Part shown: positions 1-8,385 of the stretch, one piece after another
How positions within the stretch are numbered: the first letter of the stretch is position 1
How the letters are laid out: each line of letters opens with the position of its first letter
Assembly: GCF_900113615.1 (NCBI RefSeq)
Contig: NZ_FOPZ01000001.1
Span: forward strand, 248,001 to 312,000
Length of the DNA stretch: 64,000 nucleotides
Source of the DNA: Halorubrum aquaticum
GTDB taxonomy: Archaea > Halobacteriota > Halobacteria > Halobacteriales > Haloferacaceae
Direction of reading: 5' to 3'
Position numbers and translations under genes: made by a program
Notes under the pieces: generated by a model
What the model was told of the DNA's origin: nothing
Databases searched by the model: none
Seen by the model: the letters and a program-made list of their open reading frames with translations, nothing else

Positions 1-221
1 TCCCCCTGCATCTGTCGGTAGCGGCCCTCGTCGAGTTCGACGGCGACGACGTCGGGCTGCTCCCGCGTTATCGCCTCCTCGACCTCCTCGACGGAGCGCT
101 CCGAGACGTGTGCGGTGCCGACGACCGTCACCGACCCGGTCTCTCCGTCCTCGGCGGCGACGGGGGTGCTCTCGGAGGGGGCCGGCGCGGCGTCGGCCGA
201 TCCCTCGGGCGTCTCTGTCAT
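1..221 (-). CDS. TraB-family protein, N-terminal part (runs off the window)
   Basis: The first 73 codons are present; the rest lies beyond base 1. An acidic, low-complexity leader of about 28 residues is followed by a beta-strand with the motif GTAHVS and then [13 protein letters not shown], which is the start of the TraB/GumN-like domain. In archaea these are usually membrane proteins with C-terminal transmembrane helices, which cannot be checked here; TraB-domain proteins are proposed to be metalloproteases or signalling proteins, but the haloarchaeal members are uncharacterised. The ATG at 219-221 is the only plausible start, and the gene diverges from the winged-helix regulator at 375. 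Confidence 0.8.
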   Translation of the reverse strand, partial: MTETPEGSADAAPAPSESTPVAAEDGETGSVTVVGTAHVSERSVEEVEEAITREQPDVVAVELDEGRYRQMQG

Positions 222-339
222 CACCCCGACGTACTGCGTCCCGGCGTTTAGTGCTTGTGAGTCGGTATCGAGCGGTCGTGGGGCCCTCCTTTCCGTCGGA
301 TCGACACGTCGGTCGCTCGGACGTGGCGCGCGAGTCCCA

Positions 340-352
340 ACAGATTTGTATC
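340..352 (+). promoter_or_regulatory. Probable TATA box of the winged-helix regulator gene
   Basis: An AT-rich stretch (core TTGTATC near 345-351) in an otherwise GC-rich 153-bp divergent gap lies about 27 nt before the ATG at 375. That spacing fits a leaderless haloarchaeal transcript. It is a positional inference only. Confidence 0.45.
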
Positions 353-374
353 CACACCCCGCGCATACCCGCGT

Positions 375-1118
375 ATGTCGCGGCTGTTGCCCTCCCTGCC
401 GGACCCCGAACCCGACGACCGTGATCCGCGCGTCGTCGGCGTCGACGACGAGGAAGCCGAAGAGCTGCTCGCGGCGCTCGGCTCCGAGACCGCCCGGAAC
501 GTCCTCTCGACGCTTCACGAGCGGCCGGCGACGACCTCCGAACTCGCCGACGAGCTCGACACCTCCCTCCAGAACGTTCAGTACCACCTCTCGAACCTCA
601 AGGACGCGGACGTCGTCGACGTCATCGACACGACCTACTCCGAGAAGGGTCGCGAGATGAACGTGTACGCGCCGGCCGACGAGCCGCTGGTGTTGTTCGC
701 GGGAAGCGAGGAGCAGTCCTCCGGGATCAAGACGGCGCTGAAGCGGCTCCTCGGCGGGTACGCGCTCCTCGGGGTCGCCGCGTTCGCCGTCCAACGCCTC
801 GCGGCGATGGCGACACCCGACGCCACGGCCGAGCGGTACACCGGGGCCGCCGACGGCGACGACGCCGGCGGCGGTTCCGGAGACGGCGGCGACGTGGGGA
901 TCGCCACCACGGAGCCGGACGCGTCTCCCGAGGAGCCGACGGTGGACGCGGAGGCGAGCGACGGGGTCCTCGACGTCGCCGGCGATCTCACGACGGACCT
1001 CCTCACCGACCCCGCGGCGGTGCTCGCGGAGCCCGGCGTCGTCTTCTTTCTGGGAGCCGCGCTCGTGTTCTCGCTCGGGGTGCTCTACTGGTACCGGCGG
1101 GGCCGAACTGCTCCCTGA
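375..1118 (+). CDS. Membrane-anchored ArsR-like winged-helix regulator
   Basis: A 247-residue protein. Residues about 30-100 form an ArsR-type winged helix-turn-helix, with the pattern [14 protein letters not shown] followed by a recognition helix around [14 protein letters not shown] hydrophobic segment lies at 127-145, a Gly/Asp-rich linker at 155-205, and a clear C-terminal transmembrane helix at about 220-241 followed by an Arg-rich end. The layout suggests a DNA-binding domain tethered to the membrane and possibly responding to a membrane or surface signal; the ligand and targets are unknown. Such membrane-linked ArsR proteins recur in haloarchaea. No metal-binding cysteine pair is visible, so metal sensing is not supported. 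Confidence 0.8.
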   Translation: MSRLLPSLPDPEPDDRDPRVVGVDDEEAEELLAALGSETARNVLSTLHERPATTSELADELDTSLQNVQYHLSNLKDADVVDVIDTTYSEKGREMNVYAPADEPLVLFAGSEEQSSGIKTALKRLLGGYALLGVAAFAVQRLAAMATPDATAERYTGAADGDDAGGGSGDGGDVGIATTEPDASPEEPTVDAEASDGVLDVAGDLTTDLLTDPAAVLAEPGVVFFLGAALVFSLGVLYWYRRGRTAP

Positions 1119-1163
1119 TGTCGCCGGGGACAGCTATTCATGCGCGTGCCACCATCCACCCGT

Positions 1164-1616
1164 ATGGAACACGAAGCCGAGGTCGTCGGGGTCGGAGCCG
1201 GGTCGGCACCCGGCGGCGACGTCCCGGCGGTGGTCCTGAGCGTCCGCGACGAGTACGTCCCCATCTTCGTCAGCGGCGACCAGGCCCGATCGATCGGGAC
1301 GGTCCTGGAGGGAGAACCGTTCGACCGGCCGCTCACGCACGACCTCCTCGTGGAGATCCTCACCGAGTTCGGCGGGGCGATAGACCGGGTCCGGATCGAC
1401 GACCTCGCGGACGGGACCTTCTACGCGAAGGTCGACGCCGAGCGCTACGAGTCGGGCGAGCCGGAGCGGTTCGTCTTCGACGCGCGACCCTCCGACGCGC
1501 TGGCGCTCGCCGTCCGCGTCGAGTGTCCCATCGTCGTCTCCGAGGAGGTGATAGACGAGGCGGGTCGGCCGCCCGACTCGATCCGTTTCGGCGACGGTAG
1601 CCGCGACGGTCCGTAG
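1164..1616 (+). CDS. Bifunctional nuclease (BFN/DUF151) domain protein
   Basis: A 150-residue single-domain protein. The family hallmark, DARPSDALALAVR, is at residues 106-118, preceded by a strand-rich region typical of the BFN fold (LSVRDEYVPIFVS, then LTHDLLVEILTEFG). Plant members have RNase and DNase activity in vitro; the role of archaeal copies is unknown. I chose the ATG at 1164 because the eight residues upstream of it (from 1140) are unrelated to the family. The length is normal for the family. Confidence 0.85.
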   Translation: MEHEAEVVGVGAGSAPGGDVPAVVLSVRDEYVPIFVSGDQARSIGTVLEGEPFDRPLTHDLLVEILTEFGGAIDRVRIDDLADGTFYAKVDAERYESGEPERFVFDARPSDALALAVRVECPIVVSEEVIDEAGRPPDSIRFGDGSRDGP

Positions 1617-1700
1617 CCGCGACCACACGCGGCCACGGCGATCCACCCCCGCGACGTGCCGGTGCCGCGGATTCAAGTGAGCGCCCGCCGGAGCGGACGC

Positions 1701-2234
1701 ATGAGCGACCTCGACGCGGAACCGTCGGAGGACGGATCGGACCCGGCCGTCAGCGCGAACGACGCGACGCTGGCCGACTCCCACACCGAGATGACCGAGA
1801 TGCTCCTGCCGAACGACACCAACAACCTCGGGCGGGCGCTCGGCGGGACGGTGTTGCACTGGATGGACGTCTGCGGCGCGATAGCGGGAATGCGCTTCTC
1901 GAGCCGGCAGGTGGTCACGGCGTCGATGGACCACGTCGACTTCATCGCCCCCATCGAGACCGGCGAGGTCGTCGTGATCGAGGGATACGTGTTCAACACC
2001 GGACGGACGAGCCTCGACGTGAAAGTCGACGTCCGCGCCGAGAACCCGCGAACCGGCGAGGAGCGGCGCACGACCGCGTCGTATTTCACGTTCGTCGCGC
2101 TCGACGACGAGGGCCGGCCGACGGAGGTCCCCGACCTCGCGTGCCCGACCGACGCGGAGGAGGCCCTCCGAACGCGCGCCGTCGACGGACGCCGCGAACA
2201 GCTCCGCGAGGTCGTCGACCGGTACGACGTCTAG
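1701..2234 (+). CDS. Hotdog-fold acyl-CoA thioesterase
   Basis: A 177-residue protein of the cytosolic acyl-CoA hydrolase group, predicted to release CoA from acyl-CoA esters. The conserved run NDTNNLGRALGGTVLHWMD, with the catalytic-type Asn/Asp in the N-terminal strand-helix unit, is present, followed by VTASMDHVDFIAPIETGE and a C-terminal strand TASYFTFVALDD. The N-terminal 25 residues are an acidic extension. The ATG at 1701 is preferred over the earlier start at 1656, whose extension is Arg-rich and non-conserved. Its stop overlaps the stop of the convergent gene at 2231. Confidence 0.85.
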   Translation: MSDLDAEPSEDGSDPAVSANDATLADSHTEMTEMLLPNDTNNLGRALGGTVLHWMDVCGAIAGMRFSSRQVVTASMDHVDFIAPIETGEVVVIEGYVFNTGRTSLDVKVDVRAENPRTGEERRTTASYFTFVALDDEGRPTEVPDLACPTDAEEALRTRAVDGRREQLREVVDRYDV

Positions 2235-2749
2235 CCGTCGACGTCCGCGATCCGGATGCTCGCCCCCTCGGCGTCGTACGCGCGGATCACCTGCCCGGCC
2301 AAGTCGTCGAGGCTCGCCGCGGCCGCGAGGTGGCTCGGGCACTCACAGTCGGACGCGCCGAACCCGTCGACCGGTCCTTCCGGGAGCCGCGCGGCCACCG
2401 CGCACTCGGCGTCGACGCCGGGCGCGTGGACGACCCGGTCGATCCGGGCGTCCGTCTCGCCGAGCAGGTAGTCGACGTGCCAGTGGCGCACGTCGTGGTC
2501 GCCGCGGGCGGTCCGGCGGTGCCGGCGAACGCGCGAGAACCCGCCGGAGCCGAGCGCGCTGCCCGTGTACGCGTACCCGCCGGCGGGGAACCGACGCGCT
2601 CCGAGCGCGCCGACGGACGGGGTCGTCGCGGACGGGAGGTCGACGAGGAGGGTGTAGGTCCCGCCGGGGGCGTCCGCGGGGAGGTCGCGGTCGGGTTCCG
2701 TCCGCTCCGGCTCCGTCCTCGACGACGCGACCGCGTTCGGTTCGGTCAT
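2231..2749 (-). CDS. DUF123 (GIY-YIG-like) protein
   Basis: 172 residues. After a charged N-terminal leader the protein reads GGTYTLLVDLPS, FPAGGYAYTGSALG, then HWHVDYLL and a Cys-containing end (SDCECPSHL), which is the DUF123 pattern. DUF123 is related to GIY-YIG endonuclease folds and often occurs with endonuclease III; no nuclease activity has been shown for the stand-alone archaeal form. The start at 2749 lies 4 bp after the stop of the DCC-family gene, so the two are probably co-transcribed. Confidence 0.8.
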   Translation of the reverse strand: MTEPNAVASSRTEPERTEPDRDLPADAPGGTYTLLVDLPSATTPSVGALGARRFPAGGYAYTGSALGSGGFSRVRRHRRTARGDHDVRHWHVDYLLGETDARIDRVVHAPGVDAECAVAARLPEGPVDGFGASDCECPSHLAAAASLDDLAGQVIRAYDAEGASIRIADVDG

Positions 2750-2753
2750 CCAC

Positions 2754-3188
2754 TCACGCCGTCGGTTCCGGCGGCTCGCTCGCGGCCGGTCGAAGCGTCT
2801 CCACCAGCGCTGCGGCCTCGTCGGTGAGATCGTAGGCGTCGTGGAAGTCGTCGGGGTCGCGGTCGCGTCCCGACAGTGCGCCGACGACGCCGGCGATCCG
2901 GTCGTAGTTGTCGCGGACGAGCCCGCCGACGATCCCGGGCGTCCCGGCCCGCTCGGCGAGCTCCTCGGCCGCCGCCCGGCCCGCGTACACCCGCCGCTCG
3001 TCGGGGTCGACGAGCACCATCGCGAACGGCCGCGCGCCGAACTGCGCGTCGAGGAACGGGCCGACGGGATCGGCCTCCCACGGCACCGCCGCCACGTCGT
3101 CGAGCCGGCGGAGCGCGACCGCCGCGATCGAGCAGTACGGACAGTCACCGTCGAAGATCAACACCGGTGAGTCCGTCGGGTCACTCAT
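2754..3188 (-). CDS. DCC-family (DUF393) thiol-disulfide oxidoreductase-like protein
   Basis: 144 residues with the family signature FDGDCPYC near the N-terminus (Cys16 and Cys19), which gives the DCC family its name and suggests a thioredoxin-like redox site. The following WEADPVGPFLDAQFG and the helical C-terminal region fit the family length of 130-150 residues. Substrate unknown. It is the upstream member of a two-gene unit with the DUF123 gene. Confidence 0.85.
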   Translation of the reverse strand: MSDPTDSPVLIFDGDCPYCSIAAVALRRLDDVAAVPWEADPVGPFLDAQFGARPFAMVLVDPDERRVYAGRAAAEELAERAGTPGIVGGLVRDNYDRIAGVVGALSGRDRDPDDFHDAYDLTDEAAALVETLRPAASEPPEPTA

Positions 3189-3285
3189 GGGTGAAGGTAC
3201 GTTCCGACCCGACTTAAGAAGTCGCCCGCGGTCGGTGGCGATCGCCGGCCCCTCCGAACCGCGAAGTCGGACCGGCTCGACCCGA

Positions 3286-3570
3286 CTAGTGCGAGTGGCC
3301 GAGCGCGTCCTCGAGCGACTGGCCGAACCGCTCCTCGAAGAGCTCCTCCGCGGTCTCGTTCATCTCGGCGATGTCGTCGGGGACGCCGCCCTCGCTGTGG
3401 TGGGCGATGACGTGCGCCTGCTGGGCCATCGCCTGGACGATGACGTCGCTGACGACGCGGGTCGACGGCTCGCCCTGCTCGCTGAGCACGTCGACGAGGC
3501 CGGCGGGTAGCTCGAACGACTCCTCCTCGCCGTCGGGTCCGGTGACGGTGTAGGTCTCTGTCTCTCCCAT
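3286..3570 (-). CDS. Small conserved haloarchaeal protein (DUF7545-like)
   Basis: 94 acidic residues with no transmembrane segment: an N-terminal strand region (ETYTVTGPDGEEESFELP), a helical middle, and a C-terminal FEERFGQSLEDALGHSH. The ending resembles a haloarchaeal small-protein family that I recall as DUF7545; this match is from memory. The ATG at 3568-3570 was preferred over an in-frame ATG eight codons upstream. No function can be assigned. Confidence 0.65.
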   Translation of the reverse strand: MGETETYTVTGPDGEEESFELPAGLVDVLSEQGEPSTRVVSDVIVQAMAQQAHVIAHHSEGGVPDDIAEMNETAEELFEERFGQSLEDALGHSH

Positions 3571-3681
3571 ACCTCCGACTCGCGGTCGGGACATAAGGGT
3601 CTGTGGAAACCGTGCTCGGTGCGCGCACGGACGACCGGACGATACACGGGCCGTCGACCCGTGACGGCGATGACCCGGCGA

Positions 3682-4749
3682 TCAGCCGTGTGCGGAGATC
3701 GCCCGGACGGAGAAGCCGGAGGCGGCGACGGTGAGGAGGTAGATCGCGATCGCGACGACCACGATCGACCCGCCGGAGGGCAGCTCCCCGCCGATCGCGA
3801 GCGCGAACCCGCCGATCACCGACAGCTGGCCGAAGATCACCGAGAGGTACGTCGTCTCCCGGAAGCTCCGGGCGATCTGGGAGGCCGCGGCGACGGGGAC
3901 GACGAGCATCGCGGCGACTAAGATCACGCCGAGCACCTGCATCGCGCCCACGACGACCACCGCGGTCAACACCACGAGCAACGTGTTGTAACCCGTCACG
4001 TTCAATCGAGCGACGCGGGCGGCCTGTTCGTCGAAGGTGATGAAGAGCAGCTGCTTGTACGTGGCCGCGACCGCGACGACGACGACGACGGAGAGTCCGG
4101 CCATCAGCCGCGCGCCCTCGACGGTCACCACCCCGAGGTTGCCGAAGAGGTACCCCTCGATGGCGATCCCGGTGAGCCCGCGGCCGTAACTGACGATCAG
4201 CGTCCCCACCGCGAAGCTCCCCGAGAGCATGATCGCGATGGGCACGTCGCCGTAGGCGTCGGTCCGTTCCGTGAGCCACTGGACGCCGATCGCGCCGACG
4301 ATACCGACGACGAGGGCGACGAGAAGTAGCGGGGCGTCCCAGCCCGTGACCGCGTTCAGGAGGAAGCCGAAGGCGACCCCCGCGAAGGCCGTGTGCGCGA
4401 GCGTCTCGCCGATGAGCGCCATCTCGCGGTGGACGAGGAACGTTCCGACGAGTGGGGCCACGACGCCGATGAGCACGCCGGTCGCCATCGACTGCCACAT
4501 GAACGGGTGTCTGAACACGTTGGTTCCGAACGCGGCGTCCATCGAGCGTCCGAGCGCGCGGAAGCCGGCGTACAGGTCGCTCGCGACCGGCAGGTCCTGC
4601 GCCCAGTAGAGGAGCACGAACCCGATCATGGCGGCCGAGAGGGCGGTCGTGGCGGCCATGCCGGCGAGTTCGACGGTCCGGCGACGGCCGCGCGCCGGGG
4701 CGTTCTCCGGGGTCGTCGGCTTTCCCGAGTTCGGTCCGTCGCCGCTCAT
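3682..4749 (-). CDS. znuB: Zinc-type metal ABC transporter permease (ZnuB family)
   Basis: 355 residues with eight or nine hydrophobic helices. The ABC-3 permease pattern is clear: VHREMALIGETLAHTAFAGV, a central GYLFGNLG segment, and DEQAARVARLNV before the last helices. It forms the membrane channel of the importer encoded with the two upstream genes. Its ATG overlaps the znuC stop in an ATGA arrangement (4746-4749), so translation is probably coupled. Metal identity (zinc versus manganese or iron) is inferred from the histidine-rich binding protein. Confidence 0.88.
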   Translation of the reverse strand: MSGDGPNSGKPTTPENAPARGRRRTVELAGMAATTALSAAMIGFVLLYWAQDLPVASDLYAGFRALGRSMDAAFGTNVFRHPFMWQSMATGVLIGVVAPLVGTFLVHREMALIGETLAHTAFAGVAFGFLLNAVTGWDAPLLLVALVVGIVGAIGVQWLTERTDAYGDVPIAIMLSGSFAVGTLIVSYGRGLTGIAIEGYLFGNLGVVTVEGARLMAGLSVVVVVAVAATYKQLLFITFDEQAARVARLNVTGYNTLLVVLTAVVVVGAMQVLGVILVAAMLVVPVAAASQIARSFRETTYLSVIFGQLSVIGGFALAIGGELPSGGSIVVVAIAIYLLTVAASGFSVRAISAHG

Positions 4750-5576
4750 GGGTGGTGGTGGTGGACGACCTGTCCGGTCGCGCCGTAGGCGTCCGCCAGG
4801 GCGTCGCTCTCGACGAACGACTCGGTGTCGCCGTGGTGGTACAGTTCGGTGTTGATACACGCGACGTGGTCGGCGCGGTCGGTGACAACGCCGATGTCGT
4901 GTTCGATCAACACGATCGTGATCCCGTCGTCGTTGAGCCGGTCGAGGAGCGCGTAGAAGGCGTCACGCGACTCGGCGTCCACGCCGACGGTCGGCTCGTC
5001 GAGCGCGAGCAGGTCCGCCTCGCTCGCCAGCGCCCGGGCGATGTACGCGCGCTGGCGCTGGCCGCCCGAGAGTTCGTTCATCAGCCGGTCCGCGAGGTCG
5101 ACGATGCCGACCGTCTCCATCGCGGTCGCGACCGCCTCCCGATCCTCTCCACCGAGCCGACCGTGTCCGACGTGGGCGAACCGTCCCATCGTGACGCACT
5201 CGCGGACGGTGACCGGCATCGCCCCGCCGCGGTTCGTCGCCTGCTGGGAGACGTACCCGATCCGGCTCCCGTCGTCGACCTCGTCGATCGGCCGGTCGAA
5301 CAGCCTGACCGTCCCCTCGTCGGGAGCGTGAAGGCCCAACATGAGATGGAGGAGCGTGGTCTTCCCGGAGCCGTTCGGGCCGACGAGCCCCAGGAAGTCC
5401 CCCGCCTCCACCGTGAGCGAGACGTCTCTCACGGCGGGGGTGTCGCCGTACGCGAACGTCACGTCCTCGAGTTCGATGGCCGGGTCCACTGTGTGTGCCG
5501 ACGTTCCGTCCTCCGAACGTTTAGCTCTTCCATTCGAATCGACGACGCGGTCGATGTGGGCGTCGAACGCCCCCAT
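4746..5576 (-). CDS. znuC: Zinc-type metal ABC transporter ATP-binding protein (ZnuC family)
   Basis: 276 residues. Walker A GPNGSGKT is at about 66-73, the signature LSGGQRQR follows, then Walker B LLALDEPTVGVD and the switch His in VLIEHDIGVV. The first 30 residues are a non-conserved leader. The protein ends in a natural run of four His (VVHHHHP), which may be a metal-binding tail or chance. The start codon overlaps the znuA stop as TGATG at 5574-5578. Confidence 0.9.
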   Translation of the reverse strand: MGAFDAHIDRVVDSNGRAKRSEDGTSAHTVDPAIELEDVTFAYGDTPAVRDVSLTVEAGDFLGLVGPNGSGKTTLLHLMLGLHAPDEGTVRLFDRPIDEVDDGSRIGYVSQQATNRGGAMPVTVRECVTMGRFAHVGHGRLGGEDREAVATAMETVGIVDLADRLMNELSGGQRQRAYIARALASEADLLALDEPTVGVDAESRDAFYALLDRLNDDGITIVLIEHDIGVVTDRADHVACINTELYHHGDTESFVESDALADAYGATGQVVHHHHP

Positions 5577-6640
5577 CACTCCGCGCCGAGCGCGCGCCCG
5601 AAGGCGGGGACGTTGACCTCGAGCATCTGTTCGCGGTAGCCGTATCCCGCCTCGTTCCACTCCCGGGTCGACCCGCCCGCGGACGTCACCGCCATCGTCT
5701 CCGTCGCGTTACTGTTCTCGACGACGGTCTCGGCGAGGTTCGGCGACTCGAACCGGTCGTACAACACCACGTCGATGTCGTTCTCGTCGACGACCGCGAT
5801 CGTGTCCGCGATGTCGCTCCCGCTCGGCTCGTTCTGCGGTGAAACGCCGACCGGCGAGTGGATCTCGAAGCCGTACCGCTCGGAGAGGTACTGAAAGGAG
5901 TCGTGGCCGGCGAGCACGACGACGTCGCGCTCGGCGGCGTCGACGGTGGAGGCGAACGCCTCGTCCACCTCGTCGAGTTCCGCGGTGTACGCCTCGGCGT
6001 TCGCGGCGTAGTCGTCCGCGTTGTCCGGGTCCGCCTCGCCCAGTTCGGCCGCGATCGTGTCGACGACCCCCTTCGCGAGGACCGGGTCGACCCAGACGTG
6101 CGGGTCGATCTCGTCCCCGTGGTCGTGGTCGTCTTCCGCTTCGTGGTCGCCCTCCTCCTGGTGTTCTCCTTCCTCTTGCTGTTCTCCTTCCCCCTCGTGT
6201 GACTCCTCCCCGTGATCCCAGGCGAGCAGCTGCTCGTCGAGGCCGCTCAGTCCGTCGATGACGGCCACGCCGTCGTAGTCCGACTCGAGCGTCGACGCCA
6301 CGTCCTGTGCCCACGTGAACTCGGGCGTGTCGAAGTAGACGAACGCGTCGCTCGACGCCACCTCGGCCGTGAGGTTCCCGCTCGGCTCCCATCCGTGGCC
6401 GAGCTGTCCCACGTCGACCGGGTTCGTGAACGTCGCGTGGTCGCCGGCGACCCTGTTCGTCCAGTCGTGGAGGGGGAAGAACATCGCGTAGCCGGAGTCG
6501 ATCCCCGCGGCGCTCCCGTCCGATCCGCCGCCGGCACCCGACCCGCCACCCGCGCCGGCACACCCGGCGAGGGATCCGGCGGCGCCGACGCCGAGGAGTC
6601 CTCCGCTCCGCCGCAACACCGATCTGCGCGTGTCGCCCAT
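5576..6640 (-). CDS. znuA: Zinc-type metal ABC transporter substrate-binding lipoprotein (ZnuA family)
   Basis: 354 residues. A twin-arginine type N-terminus (RRSVLRRSGG) runs into a lipobox LAGC with Cys27, then a Gly/Ser linker: exported and lipid-anchored. Likely metal ligands are His58 (PLHDW), His181 (DPHVW) and His246 (AGHDSF), as in cluster A-I binding proteins. Between about 143 and 175 lies a Glu/His-rich loop typical of zinc-specific members and thought to feed or sense the metal. It is the first gene of znuA-znuC-znuB. Confidence 0.9.
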   Translation of the reverse strand: MGDTRRSVLRRSGGLLGVGAAGSLAGCAGAGGGSGAGGGSDGSAAGIDSGYAMFFPLHDWTNRVAGDHATFTNPVDVGQLGHGWEPSGNLTAEVASSDAFVYFDTPEFTWAQDVASTLESDYDGVAVIDGLSGLDEQLLAWDHGEESHEGEGEQQEEGEHQEEGDHEAEDDHDHGDEIDPHVWVDPVLAKGVVDTIAAELGEADPDNADDYAANAEAYTAELDEVDEAFASTVDAAERDVVVLAGHDSFQYLSERYGFEIHSPVGVSPQNEPSGSDIADTIAVVDENDIDVVLYDRFESPNLAETVVENSNATETMAVTSAGGSTREWNEAGYGYREQMLEVNVPAFGRALGAE

Positions 6641-6688
6641 GCCGATCGATACGCGCGATTAACACAAAAGAATTGTTATTTCACAAGA

Positions 6689-6703
6689 CAAATTTAATAA
6701 AAC
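6689..6703 (-). promoter_or_regulatory. AT-rich promoter region of the znu operon
   Basis: Read on the minus strand, the sequence TTTATTAAATTTG (about 6691-6702) is the best TATA candidate, 50-60 nt upstream of the znuA ATG. The stretch 6660-6700 is strikingly AT-rich for this genome. I saw no DtxR/SirR-type palindrome that I would defend. Confidence 0.45.
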
Positions 6704-6754
6704 GGATCGAGTATGGCCGCCCGAGTTAACAACGCCCGCCGGGTCGTCCCGTGA

Positions 6755-7732
6755 CTACTCGTCGAACGCCCGGTCGAGGGCGTTCACGCGCGCCTGCCAC
6801 GTCTCCCGTGAGATCCGCGCCTCGGGCGCGAACGTCTCGTAGGCGTGGTACGCGCCGGGCCAGAGGTGGAACTCGGTCTCCACCCCGCCGCCGAGCAGCC
6901 GCTCGGCGTACGCGCTCGTCTCGTCGCGGAAGACGTCGTGGGTCCCGATGTCGAGGTACGTCGGCGGCAGTCCCGAGAGGTCCTCGACCCGCCCCGGCGC
7001 GGCGTAGGGCGGAAGGTCGTCCGTGCCGCTCAGATCACCGAGGTACGCCTCCCAGGCTCGGACGTTCATCTCCCGGTCCCAGATCCCGATGTCGGTGACC
7101 TGCTCGCTCGACTCGGTGACGTTCCGGTCGTCCAACATCGGGTAGATCAGGTGTTGGTGACACAGGTCGGGGCCGCCCTCGTCGCGCGCGCGGAGCGCGA
7201 CGGCCGCCGCGAGCCCGCCGCCGGCGCTCTGGCCGCCGACCGCGATCCGGGAGGGATCCACCTCGAGGTCTGCGGTGTTTCCAGCGACCCACTCCAGTCC
7301 GGCGTAGCAGTCGTCGACGGGGGCGGGGTAGGGGTGTTCGGGCGCGAGCCGGTAGTCGACCGAGACGACGACGCAGCCGACCTCCTCGACGAGCCGCTCA
7401 CACGTCGGGTCGTCCTGGTCCAAGTCGCCCAACACCATGCCGCCGCCGTGGATCCAGTACACGCAGGGAAGGGGCCCCTCGGCGTCGACGGGCCGGTAGA
7501 TCCGGAGCGGGAGGTCCCGGTCCTCCGCCGGCCCGGGGACGGTCACGTCCTCGGACTCGACGCCGGGCCGGTCGGGCACCTCCTCCAGCATCGTCTCCAT
7601 CAACTGCGTCATCCGCTCGCGCGTCGCTGGCAGGTCGTCGAAGTCGACGACGGTCGCGAGCAGGAACTCGTCCGGGATCGCCTCGAGCGTCGCCGACAGC
7701 TCCGGATCCATCGGTGGTAGGTCTCGTGCCAT
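6755..7732 (-). CDS. Alpha/beta hydrolase, hormone-sensitive-lipase family esterase
   Basis: 325 residues. The oxyanion-hole motif HGGG is at 95-98, the nucleophile elbow GQSAGG at 167-172 with Ser169, and the Asp and His partners lie near 268 (IGTHDVFRDE) and 298 (GAYHAYE). These give a complete catalytic triad. Family members hydrolyse short-chain carboxyl esters. No signal peptide, so cytoplasmic. Transcribed alone; no pathway is indicated by its neighbours. Confidence 0.87.
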   Translation of the reverse strand: MARDLPPMDPELSATLEAIPDEFLLATVVDFDDLPATRERMTQLMETMLEEVPDRPGVESEDVTVPGPAEDRDLPLRIYRPVDAEGPLPCVYWIHGGGMVLGDLDQDDPTCERLVEEVGCVVVSVDYRLAPEHPYPAPVDDCYAGLEWVAGNTADLEVDPSRIAVGGQSAGGGLAAAVALRARDEGGPDLCHQHLIYPMLDDRNVTESSEQVTDIGIWDREMNVRAWEAYLGDLSGTDDLPPYAAPGRVEDLSGLPPTYLDIGTHDVFRDETSAYAERLLGGGVETEFHLWPGAYHAYETFAPEARISRETWQARVNALDRAFDE

Positions 7733-7829
7733 GGTACCGATTGGCTCGATGATGCGATAAACGTCAGGATCGATCGGGCATGTTGCCGCTTCGACTCCGG
7801 CGGGTCTCCGCCGGGGACGACCCCGCGGC

Positions 7830-8309
7830 CTACGACTCCGTCAGGTCGACGACCGTCGCGTCCGCCAGGTCGGCGAGGCGCCCCGGTTCGATCGCGAACA
7901 CCGCGCTCGGGGTCCCCGCGGCCCCGTACACCGTCTCGAACGTCTCGAGCGTCGGGTCCATCACCGTCGGGATCGCCTCGTCGTGGCAGATCGGCGGGAC
8001 GCCACCGATGCTCCAGCCGACGACCTCGCGGATCCGTTCGGGGTCGCCCATCGAGGCGGACGACGCGCCGAAGTGCTCGGCGACGGCGTCCAGATCGAGG
8101 CGGTTCGCCCCGCTCGTGATCGCGGCGACGAGGTCGTCGCCGCCCGACAGCGAGACGACGATGGTCGAGGCGATCGCCGCGGTCTCACAGCCGACCGCGT
8201 CCGCCGCGGCCGCCGCCGTCTTCGTGCCCGCGTCGAACTCGAGGACTTCGAGGTCGACGCCGTATCGGTCGTGCGCCCGCTCCGCGAACTCCGAGGCTCG
8301 CTGATGCAT
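7830..8309 (-). CDS. YbaK/EbsC-family aminoacyl-tRNA deacylase
   Basis: 159 residues of the YbaK/ProX editing-domain fold, which hydrolyses mischarged tRNA in trans (for example Cys-tRNAPro or Ala-tRNAPro). Visible hallmarks are TKTAAAAADAVGC, IASTIVVSLSGGDDLVAAITSGANRLD and the loop WSIGGVPPICH. The exact substrate cannot be told from sequence alone. The ATG at 8307-8309 is chosen over a start ten codons upstream because the extension is Arg-rich. Confidence 0.85.
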   Translation of the reverse strand: MHQRASEFAERAHDRYGVDLEVLEFDAGTKTAAAAADAVGCETAAIASTIVVSLSGGDDLVAAITSGANRLDLDAVAEHFGASSASMGDPERIREVVGWSIGGVPPICHDEAIPTVMDPTLETFETVYGAAGTPSAVFAIEPGRLADLADATVVDLTES

Positions 8310-8385
8310 GCCGGATCCCGCGCGGTCGCGCGGCATCAAGCCTCGGGATGCGGTGAACGTCGGACGATCCGGAGGCGGGGGACCC

